DNA of 39,812 bases from Candidatus Poriferisocius aerobius. Its GTDB lineage: Bacteria; Actinomycetota; Acidimicrobiia; Acidimicrobiales; Bin134. Position 1 is the stretch's first letter. Every line of letters starts with the position of its first letter. The translations under genes and the position numbers were made by a program. This document shows, piece by piece, positions 1 through 8,710 of the stretch. The stretch is taken from assembly GCA_028278955.1 (NCBI GenBank), contig JAPYOC010000165.1, forward strand, positions 1 to 39,812, written 5' to 3'. The notes under the pieces are model-generated. The model saw only the letters and a list, made by a program, of their open reading frames with translations. It was not told where the DNA came from and ran no database searches.

Positions 1-59
1 GAGCGGGGGCGGGTGTACTAGATTGCCTCGCGGACCCGGAAAACGAATAGGGAGGTGCC

Positions 60-517
<458 letters not shown>

Positions 518-521
<4 letters not shown>

Positions 522-1342
522 TTCCTGCGGCATTCGACTACATCCGGGCCGGATCGGCCGAAGAGGCGCTGGCCGCGCTGGCCGAGCACGGCGACGAGGC
601 CAAGCTGCTGGCCGGCGGCCACTCCCTTTTGCCGCTGATGAAGCTGCGGCTGGCCACCCCGGCGGTGCTGGTGGACATCGGCCGCCTCGGCGACCTCAGC
701 TACATCAACGACGCTGGCGACCACTTGGCCATCGGGGCCCTCACCCGCCACCGCGACATCGAGGTCAGCGATCTGGTGCAGTCGCAGGCCGGGCTCTTGG
801 CCGAGGCCACCAGCCATGTGGGCGATCCTCAGGTGCGCCACCGGGGCACCATCGGCGGATCGATCGCCCACGGCGATCCGGCATCCGACCTGCCTGCGGT
901 GATGCTGGCCATGCGGGCCACCCTGGTGGCCCGGGGGCCGGGCGGCGAGCGGGAGATCGCGGTGGACGACTTCTTCACCGGTTTTTTGGAGACCGCGCTC
1001 GGCGACGACGAGTTGCTCACCGAGATCCGGGTGCCCAAGATGCCCGAGGCCACTTGGGGTTTCCAGAAGTTCAACCGCCGGGCCCAGGACTGGGCCATTG
1101 TGGGCGTGTCGGCCGTTGTGGCCAACGGCAGCGCCGGCTTGGGCTTGGTGAACATGGACAGCACCCCTGTGCGGGCTGCCGGGGTGGAGACGGCTCTGGC
1201 CGGGGGCGCATCGGCTGCCGACGCCGCCGAAGCAGCCGCCGAGGGCACCAACCCGCCATCCGATCTGAACGCCGGACCCGAGTACCGGGAGCACCTCGCC
1301 CGGGTGCTCACCCGTCGGGCGCTTGAAGCCGCTGGGCGCTAG
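518..1342 (+). CDS. coxM: Molybdenum hydroxylase FAD-binding medium subunit (CoxM-like)
   Basis: This 274-residue FAD subunit accepts electrons from the FeS subunit. Both FAD-binding loops sit where they do in CoxM: AGGHS at residues 32-36 and TIGGS at 111-115. The C-terminal half is the CO dehydrogenase flavoprotein C-terminal domain. I chose the ATG at 518 because it overlaps the upstream stop as ATGA and gives the family N-terminus [13 protein letters not shown]; an in-frame start at 455 would only add coxS shadow. No large subunit follows: the next gene is the MoxR ATPase. The catalytic subunit must be upstream of the window or elsewhere. Confidence 0.95.
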
Positions 1343-1389
1343 CTCCCCGCCCTCGGTCCGTCAGCCTCCTTGGGCCTCTGGGGCGGTCG

Positions 1390-2304
1390 ATGGGCTCTGA
1401 GCCCGCCTCAGCAGCCGAGGTAGCCGACGGCTTGGCGAGCTGCGACTACCTGGCCGACGAGGGGCTGGCCACGGCCGTGTTCTTGGCCATGACCCTGAAC
1501 CGCCCCCTGCTGCTGGAAGGCGAGCCCGGCGTGGGAAAGACCGAGACGGCCAATGCCCTGGCCTCTTGGACCGGCGGGGAGCTGATCCGCCTCCAGTGCT
1601 ACGAGGGCATCGATGTGGCTCAGGCGGTGTACGAGTGGGACTACTCCCGCCAGCTCCTGCACCTGCGCACCGCCGAGGCCACCGGCACCGCCGCCCGGCA
1701 GAATGCGGAGGCGCTCGAAGACGAGCTGTACTCCGAGCGCTTCCTCATCAGGCGCCCCCTGCTGCGGGCCATCGATGCTGCCGAGGGTCCGCCGCCGGTG
1801 CTGTTGATCGACGAGGTGGACCGGGCCGATGACGAGTTCGAGGCCTTCCTGCTGGAGATACTGTCGGACTATGCGGTGACCGTGCCCGAGGTCGGCCGCT
1901 TCGCGGCCGCGACCCCTCCCCGGGTCATCATCACCTCCAACCGCACCCGCGACGTCCATGACGCCCTCAAGCGGCGCTGTTTGTACCACTGGGTAGAGCA
2001 CCCCGGTTTTGAGCGGGAGGTGGCCATCATCGGCCGCCGGGCGCCCGGGGTGGGCGAGGCGCTGGCCCGGCAGGTGGCCGCCGCGGCTGCCGCCTTCCGG
2101 GAGTTGGGCCTGTACAAGCCGCCCGGCGTGGCCGAGAGCATCGACTGGAGCCTGGCCTTGGGCCGCCTCGGGGCCGCCGAGCTGACTCCCGAGATCACCC
2201 AGGCCAGCCTGGGGTCGGTGCTCAAGTACCGCGAAGACCAGCAGCGGGTGGTGGATCAGGGAATCGGCGGCCTGATCAACCAGGCCATCGCCCGGGCCGG
2301 ATGA
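1390..2304 (+). CDS. coxD: MoxR-type AAA+ ATPase, CoxD-like
   Basis: This 304-residue AAA+ protein of the MoxR family has Walker A GEPGVGKT at residues 44-51, Walker B LLIDE at about 138-142, and a sensor segment ITSNRTRDVHDALKRRC around 178-194. In known cox clusters CoxD acts with the VWA protein CoxE as a chaperone that matures the molybdenum active site. The position directly after the FAD subunit and before a VWA gene matches that arrangement. The ATG at 1390 lies 47 bp after coxM; I see no strong ribosome site, so the exact start is less sure than the identity. Confidence 0.9.
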   Translation: MGSEPASAAEVADGLASCDYLADEGLATAVFLAMTLNRPLLLEGEPGVGKTETANALASWTGGELIRLQCYEGIDVAQAVYEWDYSRQLLHLRTAEATGTAARQNAEALEDELYSERFLIRRPLLRAIDAAEGPPPVLLIDEVDRADDEFEAFLLEILSDYAVTVPEVGRFAAATPPRVIITSNRTRDVHDALKRRCLYHWVEHPGFEREVAIIGRRAPGVGEALARQVAAAAAAFRELGLYKPPGVAESIDWSLALGRLGAAELTPEITQASLGSVLKYREDQQRVVDQGIGGLINQAIARAG

Positions 2305-2349
2305 GCTTTGAGGTTCGGTGGGCCATGCTGTTGATTCCCGCTGCTGGCC

Positions 2350-3480
2350 GTGCAGGCTGACGAACTGGCGGTTGGCTTCGCCAATGCGCTGAGGGGCGCG
2401 GGCATCGATGTGGCCGTAGGGTCTTCGGTCAACTACTGCCAAGCGCTCGGCGCGGTGGGCCTAGGGCAGCGCAGCTCGGTGTACTGGGCCGGCCGGACCA
2501 CCATGGTCACCGATCCTGAAGACATCGGGCTTTATGACAAAATCTTCGATGCCTACTACGGCGGACAGCAGCTGGTGGCCACTCCGGTGGTGGAGGTGGT
2601 CCAGCCCATCATCCTGGCGACCGACGACGACGGCGACGACGAGGCCGGAGACGGCGGTGGCGATGACGACCCCGGCGGTCCCTCCTTCACGCTGCGGTGG
2701 AGCCGCCACGAGGTGCTGCGCGACAAGGACTTCGCCGATTGCGACGACGACGAGCTCGACGAGGCTCACCGGCTCATGGCCGCCATGGCCCGCGTCGGCG
2801 GCACCCGCCGGTCTCGCCGCCGACGTCGTACCCGCCGAACCGTCGGGCACCCCGAATTGCGCCAGACGGTGCGGGCCGCCATCCGCAGTGGCGGAGAGCC
2901 GGTGCGGCGCTGGTACACCGAGCCGGGCCAGCGATTGCGCCGGGTGGTGCTGCTGCTGGACGTCTCCGGGTCGATGGAGTCGTATGCCCGGGCGCTTATC
3001 CGCTTCGTCCATGCCGCGGTGGTGGGCCGCCGACGGGTGGAGGTGTTCACCATCGGTACCCGGCTGACCCGCATCACCCGAGAGCTGTCATCGCGCGATC
3101 CCGACCGGGCGCTGAGCGAGGCGGCCGACGCGGTGAGCGACTGGTCGGGCGGCACCCGCTTGGGCGACGCCCTGGCCGAGTTCAACGATCGGTGGGGCAT
3201 CCGGGGCATGGCCCGGGGAGCAACCGTGGTTGTCTTGAGCGACGGCTGGGACCGGGGAAGCCCCGAGGTGATGGCCGAGCAGATGGCCCGGTTGCACCGG
3301 GTGACCCATAGACTCGTCTGGGTGAACCCGCTGAAGGCCACCCCCGGCTACCAGCCTCTGGCCCAAGGCATGGCCGCCGCCCTGCCCCACGTTGACGACT
3401 TCATCGAGGGCCACTCGCTGCGCTCGCTGGAGCGGCTCGCTGCGGTGCTGGAGTCGAACCAGTCGATGGGAAGAGGATAA
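2350..3480 (+). CDS. coxE: VWA-domain protein, CoxE-like
   Basis: This 376-residue protein is the partner of the MoxR ATPase in molybdenum hydroxylase maturation. It has an N-terminal CoxE-type region, a very acidic spacer around residues 90-110, a basic patch at about 152-163 (RRSRRRRRTRR), and a VWA domain with the metal-ion-dependent adhesion site D204-x-S206-x-S208 followed by a VVVLSDGWDRG strand-loop. The GTG at 2350 is the first usable start after an in-frame stop at 2332; no clear ribosome site precedes it. The family usually begins close to this point. The last base of the stop is the first base of the next ATG (TAATG). Confidence 0.88.
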   Translation: MQADELAVGFANALRGAGIDVAVGSSVNYCQALGAVGLGQRSSVYWAGRTTMVTDPEDIGLYDKIFDAYYGGQQLVATPVVEVVQPIILATDDDGDDEAGDGGGDDDPGGPSFTLRWSRHEVLRDKDFADCDDDELDEAHRLMAAMARVGGTRRSRRRRRTRRTVGHPELRQTVRAAIRSGGEPVRRWYTEPGQRLRRVVLLLDVSGSMESYARALIRFVHAAVVGRRRVEVFTIGTRLTRITRELSSRDPDRALSEAADAVSDWSGGTRLGDALAEFNDRWGIRGMARGATVVVLSDGWDRGSPEVMAEQMARLHRVTHRLVWVNPLKATPGYQPLAQGMAAALPHVDDFIEGHSLRSLERLAAVLESNQSMGRG

Positions 3481-3794
3481 TGAAGGAAATCCTGGCCGAT
3501 CTGGACGCCTGGCGGGACGAGGGCCGACGAGTGGCGCTGGCCCGGGTGGTGAACGTGGAGGGCTCAGGCCCCCGCGACCCCGGAGCGGCTATGGCGGTCA
3601 GCGACAACGGCGATGTGGTTGGATCGGTGTCGGGAGGCTGCGTGGAGGGCGCGGTGGTGGGCGAAGCGCTCGATATCCTCCAAACCGGTGAGCGCCGCAT
3701 GGTGAGTTTCGGCTACAGCGACGACGAAGCCTTCGCGGTGGGGCTCACCTGCGGGGGAACCATCCACCTTTTCATCGAGCCTCTGGACTGGTGA
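3480..3794 (+). CDS. XdhC/CoxI-family small protein
   Basis: This 104-residue protein corresponds to the XdhC_CoxI N-terminal domain alone. The conserved VVNVEGSGPRDPGAAMAV, VSGGCVEGAVVGEA and LTCGGTIHLFIEPL segments are all present. XdhC-family proteins bind molybdenum cofactor and help insert its terminal sulfur before delivery to the apoenzyme. The start is coupled to the VWA gene stop. It is not a broken fragment: a separate, full XdhC homologue with its own N-terminal domain follows, so this cluster has two XdhC-type proteins, like the CoxF/CoxI pair of known cox operons. Confidence 0.88.
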   Translation: MKEILADLDAWRDEGRRVALARVVNVEGSGPRDPGAAMAVSDNGDVVGSVSGGCVEGAVVGEALDILQTGERRMVSFGYSDDEAFAVGLTCGGTIHLFIEPLDW

Positions 3795-3858
3795 GAACGG
3801 TGCGCCGTCGTCAACGGGTGCGCTTCGGAGCCTCCTGCGAGCGTCGAGATTGGTAGCG

Positions 3859-4659
3859 GTGTCCGAACTCTACGACCGGCTCCGGGATGCCATCACCGAT
3901 GAGCGCCCGGTGGCGCTGGCCACCGTCATCGAAGGCCGCAACGCCGGGGCCAAACTGGTGGTCGAGCCCGACGGCGACGTCCTCGGAACGCTGGGGCATC
4001 TGGAGCTGGACCGGATCGTGAGCCGCGACGCGGTGGGGGAGCTGGCCGCGGGGCGCACCGGCGTGCGCCACTACGGGGCTGAGGGCCAGGCTCGGGAAAC
4101 CGACGTTTCGGTGTTCATAGAGTCGTTCTCGCCCCCGCCGATCATGCTTGTCTTCGGCGCGGTCGACTTCACCGCTGCGCTGGCCCGGGCCGGCAAGCTG
4201 CTGGGTTTCAACGTGGTCGTGGCCGACGCCCGCTCGGTGTTCGCCACCGTCAAGCGGTTCCCCATGGCCGACCGGGTGATGGCGGCCTGGCCTGATGAGG
4301 TGTTCGACGCCTACGGCTACCGGCTCGGCCCCCACGACGCGGTGTGCATCCTCACCCACGACCCAAAGTTCGACGTTCCCGCCGTGCAACGGGCGGTGGC
4401 CACCGATGTGGGCTACATCGGGGTCATGGGCAGCCGGCGCACCCACGCCACCCGACTGGAGCGACTGCGCGAGGTGGGCGTAGATGAGAAGAGCATCGAC
4501 CGGCTCATGGCCCCCATCGGGCTGGACATCGGCTCGCGCACCCCCGAAGAGACCGCTGTCTCGGTGTGCGCCGAGATAATCGCCAACCGAACCGGCCACT
4601 CCGCTCCTTCGCTGCGCGACGGCGAAGGCCCAATCCACCGCCCGTCGGCCGAGGGATGA
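3859..4659 (+). CDS. XdhC-family molybdenum cofactor sulfuration/delivery protein (CoxF-like)
   Basis: This XdhC homologue of about 266 residues has an N-terminal XdhC_CoxI-like part (ALATVIEGRNAGAKLVVEPDGDVLGTLG) and a C-terminal Rossmann-type XdhC_C domain with IMLVFGAVDFTAALARAGKLLG, ILTHDPKFD and YIGVMGSRRTHATR. It would chaperone and sulfurate molybdenum cofactor for the enzyme encoded upstream. I prefer the GTG at 3859; a TTG nine bases upstream at 3850 is also possible, and neither has a good ribosome site. The stop overlaps the ATG of the DUF3179 lipoprotein as ATGA. Confidence 0.88.
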   Translation: MSELYDRLRDAITDERPVALATVIEGRNAGAKLVVEPDGDVLGTLGHLELDRIVSRDAVGELAAGRTGVRHYGAEGQARETDVSVFIESFSPPPIMLVFGAVDFTAALARAGKLLGFNVVVADARSVFATVKRFPMADRVMAAWPDEVFDAYGYRLGPHDAVCILTHDPKFDVPAVQRAVATDVGYIGVMGSRRTHATRLERLREVGVDEKSIDRLMAPIGLDIGSRTPEETAVSVCAEIIANRTGHSAPSLRDGEGPIHRPSAEG

Positions 4660-6011
4660 AGCGCAGCCGGTGGGCTCCGGTGAACAGGTTCAATTCCCTG
4701 GCCGGGACGGGCGCTGCCAACAAGCGCCTCGCCCCCCTGATGGCGGCAGCGCTGGTGCTCTTGTCCTGCGGCAGCTCCGACCCCGCCGCCTCGCCGGTGG
4801 CGCCGACGGCGCTGGCCGCAAACGAGGTCGAAGCCACGGCAGCACCTGAGCCTCCCGCCGCTCCGCCGGCTGCGGCGCCCCCGGCCCCGGCCACAGTGCC
4901 GCCGGTTGCCCAGCCCACGGCCCGGGTCGTAACCGGGGGCGACGGGCCCTCTGGGGAGCTGCGCTTGGTGTCGGATGATTGGGCCACCGACTGGTCCACC
5001 CGCACCATCGGCCTCGACGAATTGCGCATCGGCATTCAGGCGGTCCCCATCCGCGACCGCATCCCGCCCATCGACAGCCCGGAGTTCTCCCCTGCGGCAG
5101 AAGGCGGATGGGCCGACCCCGAGCCCGGCCTGCTGCTGGTGGTGGGCGAAACCGCCCGCTTCTACCCGCTGGCCATGCTCATCGTCCACGAGATCGTCAA
5201 CGACGAGATCGAGGGCCGCCCCGTGCTCGTCACCTACTGCCCGCTTTGCAATAGCGCGCTGGTGTTCGACCCGGTGGTCGACGGCCGGCGACTGCGATTC
5301 GGCACCTCGGGCCTTTTGCGCCACAGCGACCTAGTGATGTGGGACGACGCCACCGAGTCTCTCTGGCAGCAGATCGGCGGAGAGGGCCTGGTGGGGGCCT
5401 ACGCCGGCCATCGCCTGGACGTCGTCCCATCAGCCATCGTGTCGTGGCGGAATTTCAAGGCCGGCTATCCCGAGGGGGTGGTGCTGGCCCCGCCCGGTCG
5501 CCCGGCCAGCAGCTACGGCCGCAATCCCTATGTGCAGTACACCTCTCGTTCGGCGCCGATCCCCGGTTTTTTCGACTCCACCATCCTGGACGACCGCTAT
5601 CCCGCCTTGGAGCGCACCGTCGGCGTGACGGTGCGCGGCCGATACAAGGCCTATCCGTTCAGCGCGGTGCAGGCCGTCGGCGCGGTGAACGACACCGTGG
5701 CCGGGGTTCCGGTGGTGGTGCTGTGGGCACCGGGCACCGCCGATGCGCTGGACTCGTCCTCCACCGCGGGCGGGGCGGACGTGGGGGCGGCGTTGGCCTT
5801 CGACCGGCGGGTAGAGGGCGAGCCGTTGGAGTTCGCCCCGGCGGGCGACGGGCGGTTCACCGACGACCGCACCGGCTCGATGTGGAATGTGCTCGGCCAG
5901 GCGGTGGGGGGAGAGCTGGCCGGCAGCCGGCTTGAGCCGGTTGTGCACACCAACGAGTTCTGGTTCGCCTGGTCGGCCTTCCACCCCGATGGCGAGGTGT
6001 TCGCCCCATGA
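4656..6011 (+). CDS. DUF3179-family lipoprotein
   Basis: This 451-residue protein begins with a basic n-region and a hydrophobic segment ending in LVLLSCGS, a lipobox with Cys38. A low-complexity Ala/Pro linker (about 45-90) follows, then a DUF3179 domain marked by VTYCPLCNSALVF, RFGTSGLLRHSDLVMWDDATESLWQQ and a C-terminal TGSMWNVLG segment. The DUF3179 family has no assigned reaction. I chose ATG 4656 because it is coupled to the XdhC stop and exposes the signal peptide; the frame opens earlier at 4566. It should be anchored outside the cytoplasmic membrane, which is odd inside a cytoplasmic cofactor-maturation operon. Confidence 0.88.
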   Translation: MKRSRWAPVNRFNSLAGTGAANKRLAPLMAAALVLLSCGSSDPAASPVAPTALAANEVEATAAPEPPAAPPAAAPPAPATVPPVAQPTARVVTGGDGPSGELRLVSDDWATDWSTRTIGLDELRIGIQAVPIRDRIPPIDSPEFSPAAEGGWADPEPGLLLVVGETARFYPLAMLIVHEIVNDEIEGRPVLVTYCPLCNSALVFDPVVDGRRLRFGTSGLLRHSDLVMWDDATESLWQQIGGEGLVGAYAGHRLDVVPSAIVSWRNFKAGYPEGVVLAPPGRPASSYGRNPYVQYTSRSAPIPGFFDSTILDDRYPALERTVGVTVRGRYKAYPFSAVQAVGAVNDTVAGVPVVVLWAPGTADALDSSSTAGGADVGAALAFDRRVEGEPLEFAPAGDGRFTDDRTGSMWNVLGQAVGGELAGSRLEPVVHTNEFWFAWSAFHPDGEVFAP

Positions 6012-6045
6012 TGGTCGGTGCCGAGCTGAGGGGGCGGGTGCGGCC

Positions 6046-6603
6046 ATGACCATTGCCGCCGTCGTGCTGGCCGCTGGTGCCGGAACCCGGTTCGGAGGCG
6101 CCACCCACAAGCTGCGGGCCCCGTTTCGGCAGAAGACCGTGGTGCGACACGCCCTCGACGCCGCCGTGGAGGCCGACCTAGAAGCGGTGTACATCGTGAC
6201 CGGGGCGGTGGAGCTGCGCGACCTCATCCCCGACGGTGTCGTTTTGGTGGAGAACCATTCTTGGGAGCTGGGCCAGGCCGCCTCGCTGCGAGCCGGCGTG
6301 TTCGCGGCGGAGCACGACGGCTACGATGCCGTGGTGGTCGGGCTGGGCGATCAGCCTTTGGTGGGGGCTCAGTCGTGGCGGGCGGTGGCCGAGGCGGGGG
6401 GCGACTTGGTAACCGCCGTCTATCGGGGCCGCCGCAGCCCGCCGGTGAAGCTGGGGGCGGCCGTGTGGCCGCTCTTGCCCACCAGCGGGGACGTCGGGGC
6501 CAGAATGCTCATGCGAATGAGGCCCGAGCAGGTTGTGGAAGTATCCTGTGGCGGAGACCCGGTGGATTTCGACACGGCTGAGGACTTGGCAGCATGGTCC
6601 TGA
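6046..6603 (+). CDS. Molybdenum cofactor nucleotidyltransferase (MobA/MocA-like NTP transferase)
   Basis: This 185-residue nucleotidyltransferase of the MobA-like NTP_transf_3 family starts with the signature AAVVLAAGAGTRFGG (residues 4-18) followed by HKL, and has the metal/nucleotide segment VVVGLGDQPLV. Members of this group attach CMP or GMP to molybdopterin; xanthine dehydrogenase/CO dehydrogenase-type enzymes normally carry the cytosine dinucleotide form, so a CTP-using MocA role is likely. The ATG at 6046 is favoured because the family signature starts immediately after it; upstream in-frame sequence lies inside the DUF3179 gene. Confidence 0.88.
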   Translation: MTIAAVVLAAGAGTRFGGATHKLRAPFRQKTVVRHALDAAVEADLEAVYIVTGAVELRDLIPDGVVLVENHSWELGQAASLRAGVFAAEHDGYDAVVVGLGDQPLVGAQSWRAVAEAGGDLVTAVYRGRRSPPVKLGAAVWPLLPTSGDVGARMLMRMRPEQVVEVSCGGDPVDFDTAEDLAAWS

Positions 6604-6650
6604 GGGTTTGGAATCGAAGTGACTGAACGAAACCTGGAGGATTTGCAAGC

Positions 6651-7301
6651 ATGGAGATGAGCAACGAGATCGAGGTGAAGGCAGCGGCTGGCGATGTTTG
6701 GGCCGCTTTCAACGATGTGGAGCGAATCGCTCCCTGCCTGCCCGGCGCCCAGCTCACCGAGATCGAGGGCGAGGAGTATCTGGGCCTGGTCAAGGTCAAG
6801 GTGGGTCCGGTCAACGCCCAGTACAAGGGCAAGGCCACGTTTGTCGAGCGCGACCAAGAAGCCATGAAGGTGGTCATCTTGGCCGAGGGCCGGGAGACCC
6901 GGGGGCAGGGGAACGCCAGCGCGCAGATCACCGCCACGGTGGAGCCTCTGAGCGACGACCGGACCAAGGTGGAGGTTGCCACCGACCTCAAGATCACCGG
7001 CAAGGTCGCTCAGATCGGCCGCAACCTCATCCCCGACGTGAGCGCAAAGATCATGGAGCAGTTTGCCGACAACCTGGAAACCATGCTGTCTGCCCCTGCA
7101 GAAGACTCCTCCTCCGGCGAGGGTGCTTCCTCTGACGAATCAGACGGCCGGGCGGTGTCGAGCCCCGAGCCCGAAGCGGTTGACTTGTTGGAGGTGGCCG
7201 GCCCTCCAGCGGCCAAGAAGTTCGGCCCTGTTGCCGGTATCATCGCCGCCTTGTGGATCGTCAGGAAGATCTTCAAGAGAAAGAAGAAAAAGAAGGTCTG
7301 A
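6651..7301 (+). CDS. coxG: CoxG-like SRPBCC protein with basic membrane tail
   Basis: This 216-residue protein has an SRPBCC (CoxG/carbon monoxide dehydrogenase subunit G) domain over residues 1-145, starting EMSNEIEVKAAAGDVWAAF and including ERIAPCLPGAQ. A Ser/Glu-rich linker (about 147-180) follows, then a hydrophobic stretch FGPVAGIIAALWIVRKI and a lysine/arginine tail KRKKKKK. In studied cox systems CoxG links the soluble dehydrogenase to the membrane and its quinone pool. The hydrophobic-plus-basic tail fits a membrane anchor with the basic end in the cytoplasm. GGAGG ten bases upstream supports ATG 6651. This gene closes the molybdenum hydroxylase operon. Confidence 0.92.
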   Translation: MEMSNEIEVKAAAGDVWAAFNDVERIAPCLPGAQLTEIEGEEYLGLVKVKVGPVNAQYKGKATFVERDQEAMKVVILAEGRETRGQGNASAQITATVEPLSDDRTKVEVATDLKITGKVAQIGRNLIPDVSAKIMEQFADNLETMLSAPAEDSSSGEGASSDESDGRAVSSPEPEAVDLLEVAGPPAAKKFGPVAGIIAALWIVRKIFKRKKKKKV

Positions 7302-7756
7302 CCCTTCGCGGGAAAGACGACGATCACCTCGAGGCTCTGCTGGGCCGCGTGCCCCGAGGTCCCTACGAGGTGGCAGTCAGAGCCCATGACGGCACTCCTC
7401 GGGTGATCAGGAATGCTCCCGTCCTGGACGGCGGCACCCCCATGCCCACCCGCTACTGGTTGGTCGGTCCTGACGATGTGTTGCGGGTGAGCAGGCTGGA
7501 ATCGGCCGGAGGAGTGCGCCAGGCCGAGGCCGCGGTTGACCCCGACGAGCTGGCCGATGCCCATCGCAGTTACGCCGCCGAGCGGGATGCTGCGATACCC
7601 GACGCTTATAGAGGGCACCGCCCCTCCGCCGGAGTGGGCGGCACCCGTCGGGGCGTCAAGTGCCTTCACGCCCACTACGCCTGGTTCCTGGCCGGGGGCG
7701 ACGACCCGGTCGGCCGCTGGGTGGCCGAGAACCTGGAAGCCGAGGATCCAAGATGA
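7253..7756 (+). CDS. DUF501-domain protein
   Basis: This protein carries the DUF501 family hallmarks: a LLGRVPRGPYEVAVRA N-terminus, RNAPVLDGGTPMPTRYWLVGP, and the C-terminal GGTRRGVKCLHAHYA block. Function is unknown; in many actinobacteria DUF501 precedes the Ppx/GppA gene, as here. The start is uncertain. The only standard start giving the full domain is GTG 7253, which overlaps coxG by 49 bp and adds about 15 charged residues not expected in the family. A CTG at 7298 that overlaps the coxG stop as CTGA would give the expected N-terminus; GTG 7349 would cut into the domain. Confidence 0.85.
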   Translation: MDRQEDLQEKEEKEGLTLRGKDDDHLEALLGRVPRGPYEVAVRAHDGTPRVIRNAPVLDGGTPMPTRYWLVGPDDVLRVSRLESAGGVRQAEAAVDPDELADAHRSYAAERDAAIPDAYRGHRPSAGVGGTRRGVKCLHAHYAWFLAGGDDPVGRWVAENLEAEDPR

Positions 7757-8667
7757 CTGCGCCAGTGTTGGCCGCCATCGACTGCGGCACCAACTCCACC
7801 CGCCTGCTGGTCAGCCGGGGTGGCGCCGAGACCCTGGACCGGCTGATGAGCATCACTCGCCTGGGGGAGGGGGTGGACCGTACCGGCCGGCTCGCCCCCG
7901 AGGCCATCGAGCGCACGCTAGATTGTTTGCGGCGCTACCGGGAGGTGATGGACCGCCACGATGTGGAGGCAGTGCGGATCACCGCCACCTCTGCGGCCCG
8001 AGACGCCGCCAACCGCGATGAGTTCTTCGCCGCTGGCGAGGCTGTGGTCGGCAGCCGTCTTGAGTTGCTGAGCGGGCCGGCTGAGGGCCGGCTCTCTTTT
8101 CGGGGGGCCACTGCCGAGCTCGATCCGGCGCGGGGGCCGTTTCTGGTGGTGGACTTGGGGGGAGGCTCGACTGAGCTGAGCGTGGGCACCGCCTTTTGCG
8201 AGGCGGCCATGTCTTTGGACGTGGGATGTGTTCGGCTCACTGAGAAGTACCTGCACGGTGACCCGCCGCTCCCCGAGGAACTGCACGCCTGCCTGTCGGT
8301 GACCGGTGCTCACCTCGACGATGTAGATCGGGAGATGCCCGAGGCCCGCAGGGCCCGCACTCTCGTGGGGCTAGCGGGCACCGTTTCCACCGCGGCGGCG
8401 GTGGAGCAGGGGCTGCTGGCATACGACCGCGGCAAAATCCACCACTTCGATCTGACCAAAGCCGCCGCTGAGGAGGTGTTCCGCACATTGGCCACCGAGG
8501 CGCGCGCCGATCGGGCCGCCAACCCGGGCCTCGAGCCCGGCAGGGTGGATGTGATCGTCGGGGGCATGGCCATTCTGGTGAAGATCATGCGGCATTTCGG
8601 CTTTGAGAGCTGCCTCGTGTCAGAGTCGGACATCCTCGACGGGATGGTGCTGAGCTTGCTGGACTAA
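7753..8667 (+). CDS. Ppx/GppA exopolyphosphatase family protein
   Basis: This 304-residue protein belongs to the actin-fold Ppx/GppA family, which hydrolyses inorganic polyphosphate or pppGpp. Visible are phosphate-1 motif AAIDCGTNSTRLL (residues 7-19), ITATSAARDAANRDEFF, the phosphate-2 motif VVDLGGGSTELSVG, and a late GLAGTVSTAAA adenosine-type motif. The length matches the short actinobacterial Ppx proteins that lack extra C-terminal domains. ATG 7753 overlaps the DUF501 stop as ATGA; the frame opens earlier at 7660 but that part is shadow. Exopolyphosphatase versus pppGpp phosphatase cannot be decided from sequence. Confidence 0.9.
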   Translation: MTAPVLAAIDCGTNSTRLLVSRGGAETLDRLMSITRLGEGVDRTGRLAPEAIERTLDCLRRYREVMDRHDVEAVRITATSAARDAANRDEFFAAGEAVVGSRLELLSGPAEGRLSFRGATAELDPARGPFLVVDLGGGSTELSVGTAFCEAAMSLDVGCVRLTEKYLHGDPPLPEELHACLSVTGAHLDDVDREMPEARRARTLVGLAGTVSTAAAVEQGLLAYDRGKIHHFDLTKAAAEEVFRTLATEARADRAANPGLEPGRVDVIVGGMAILVKIMRHFGFESCLVSESDILDGMVLSLLD

Positions 8668-8710
8668 CCCTCCGGCAGGTCGGCAGGCTTGGCGATTAGG
8701 TTTGGCGCGA

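Noticed and set aside
1-21. Possible last codons of an upstream gene ending at TAG 19-21
   Set aside because: Six codons (ERGRVY) are too few to assign; it may be the end of the large molybdenum hydroxylase subunit but nothing in the sequence shows this.
3480-4659. A single XdhC gene broken by a frameshift
   Set aside because: The second frame has its own complete XdhC_CoxI-like N-terminal domain, so these are two separate genes.
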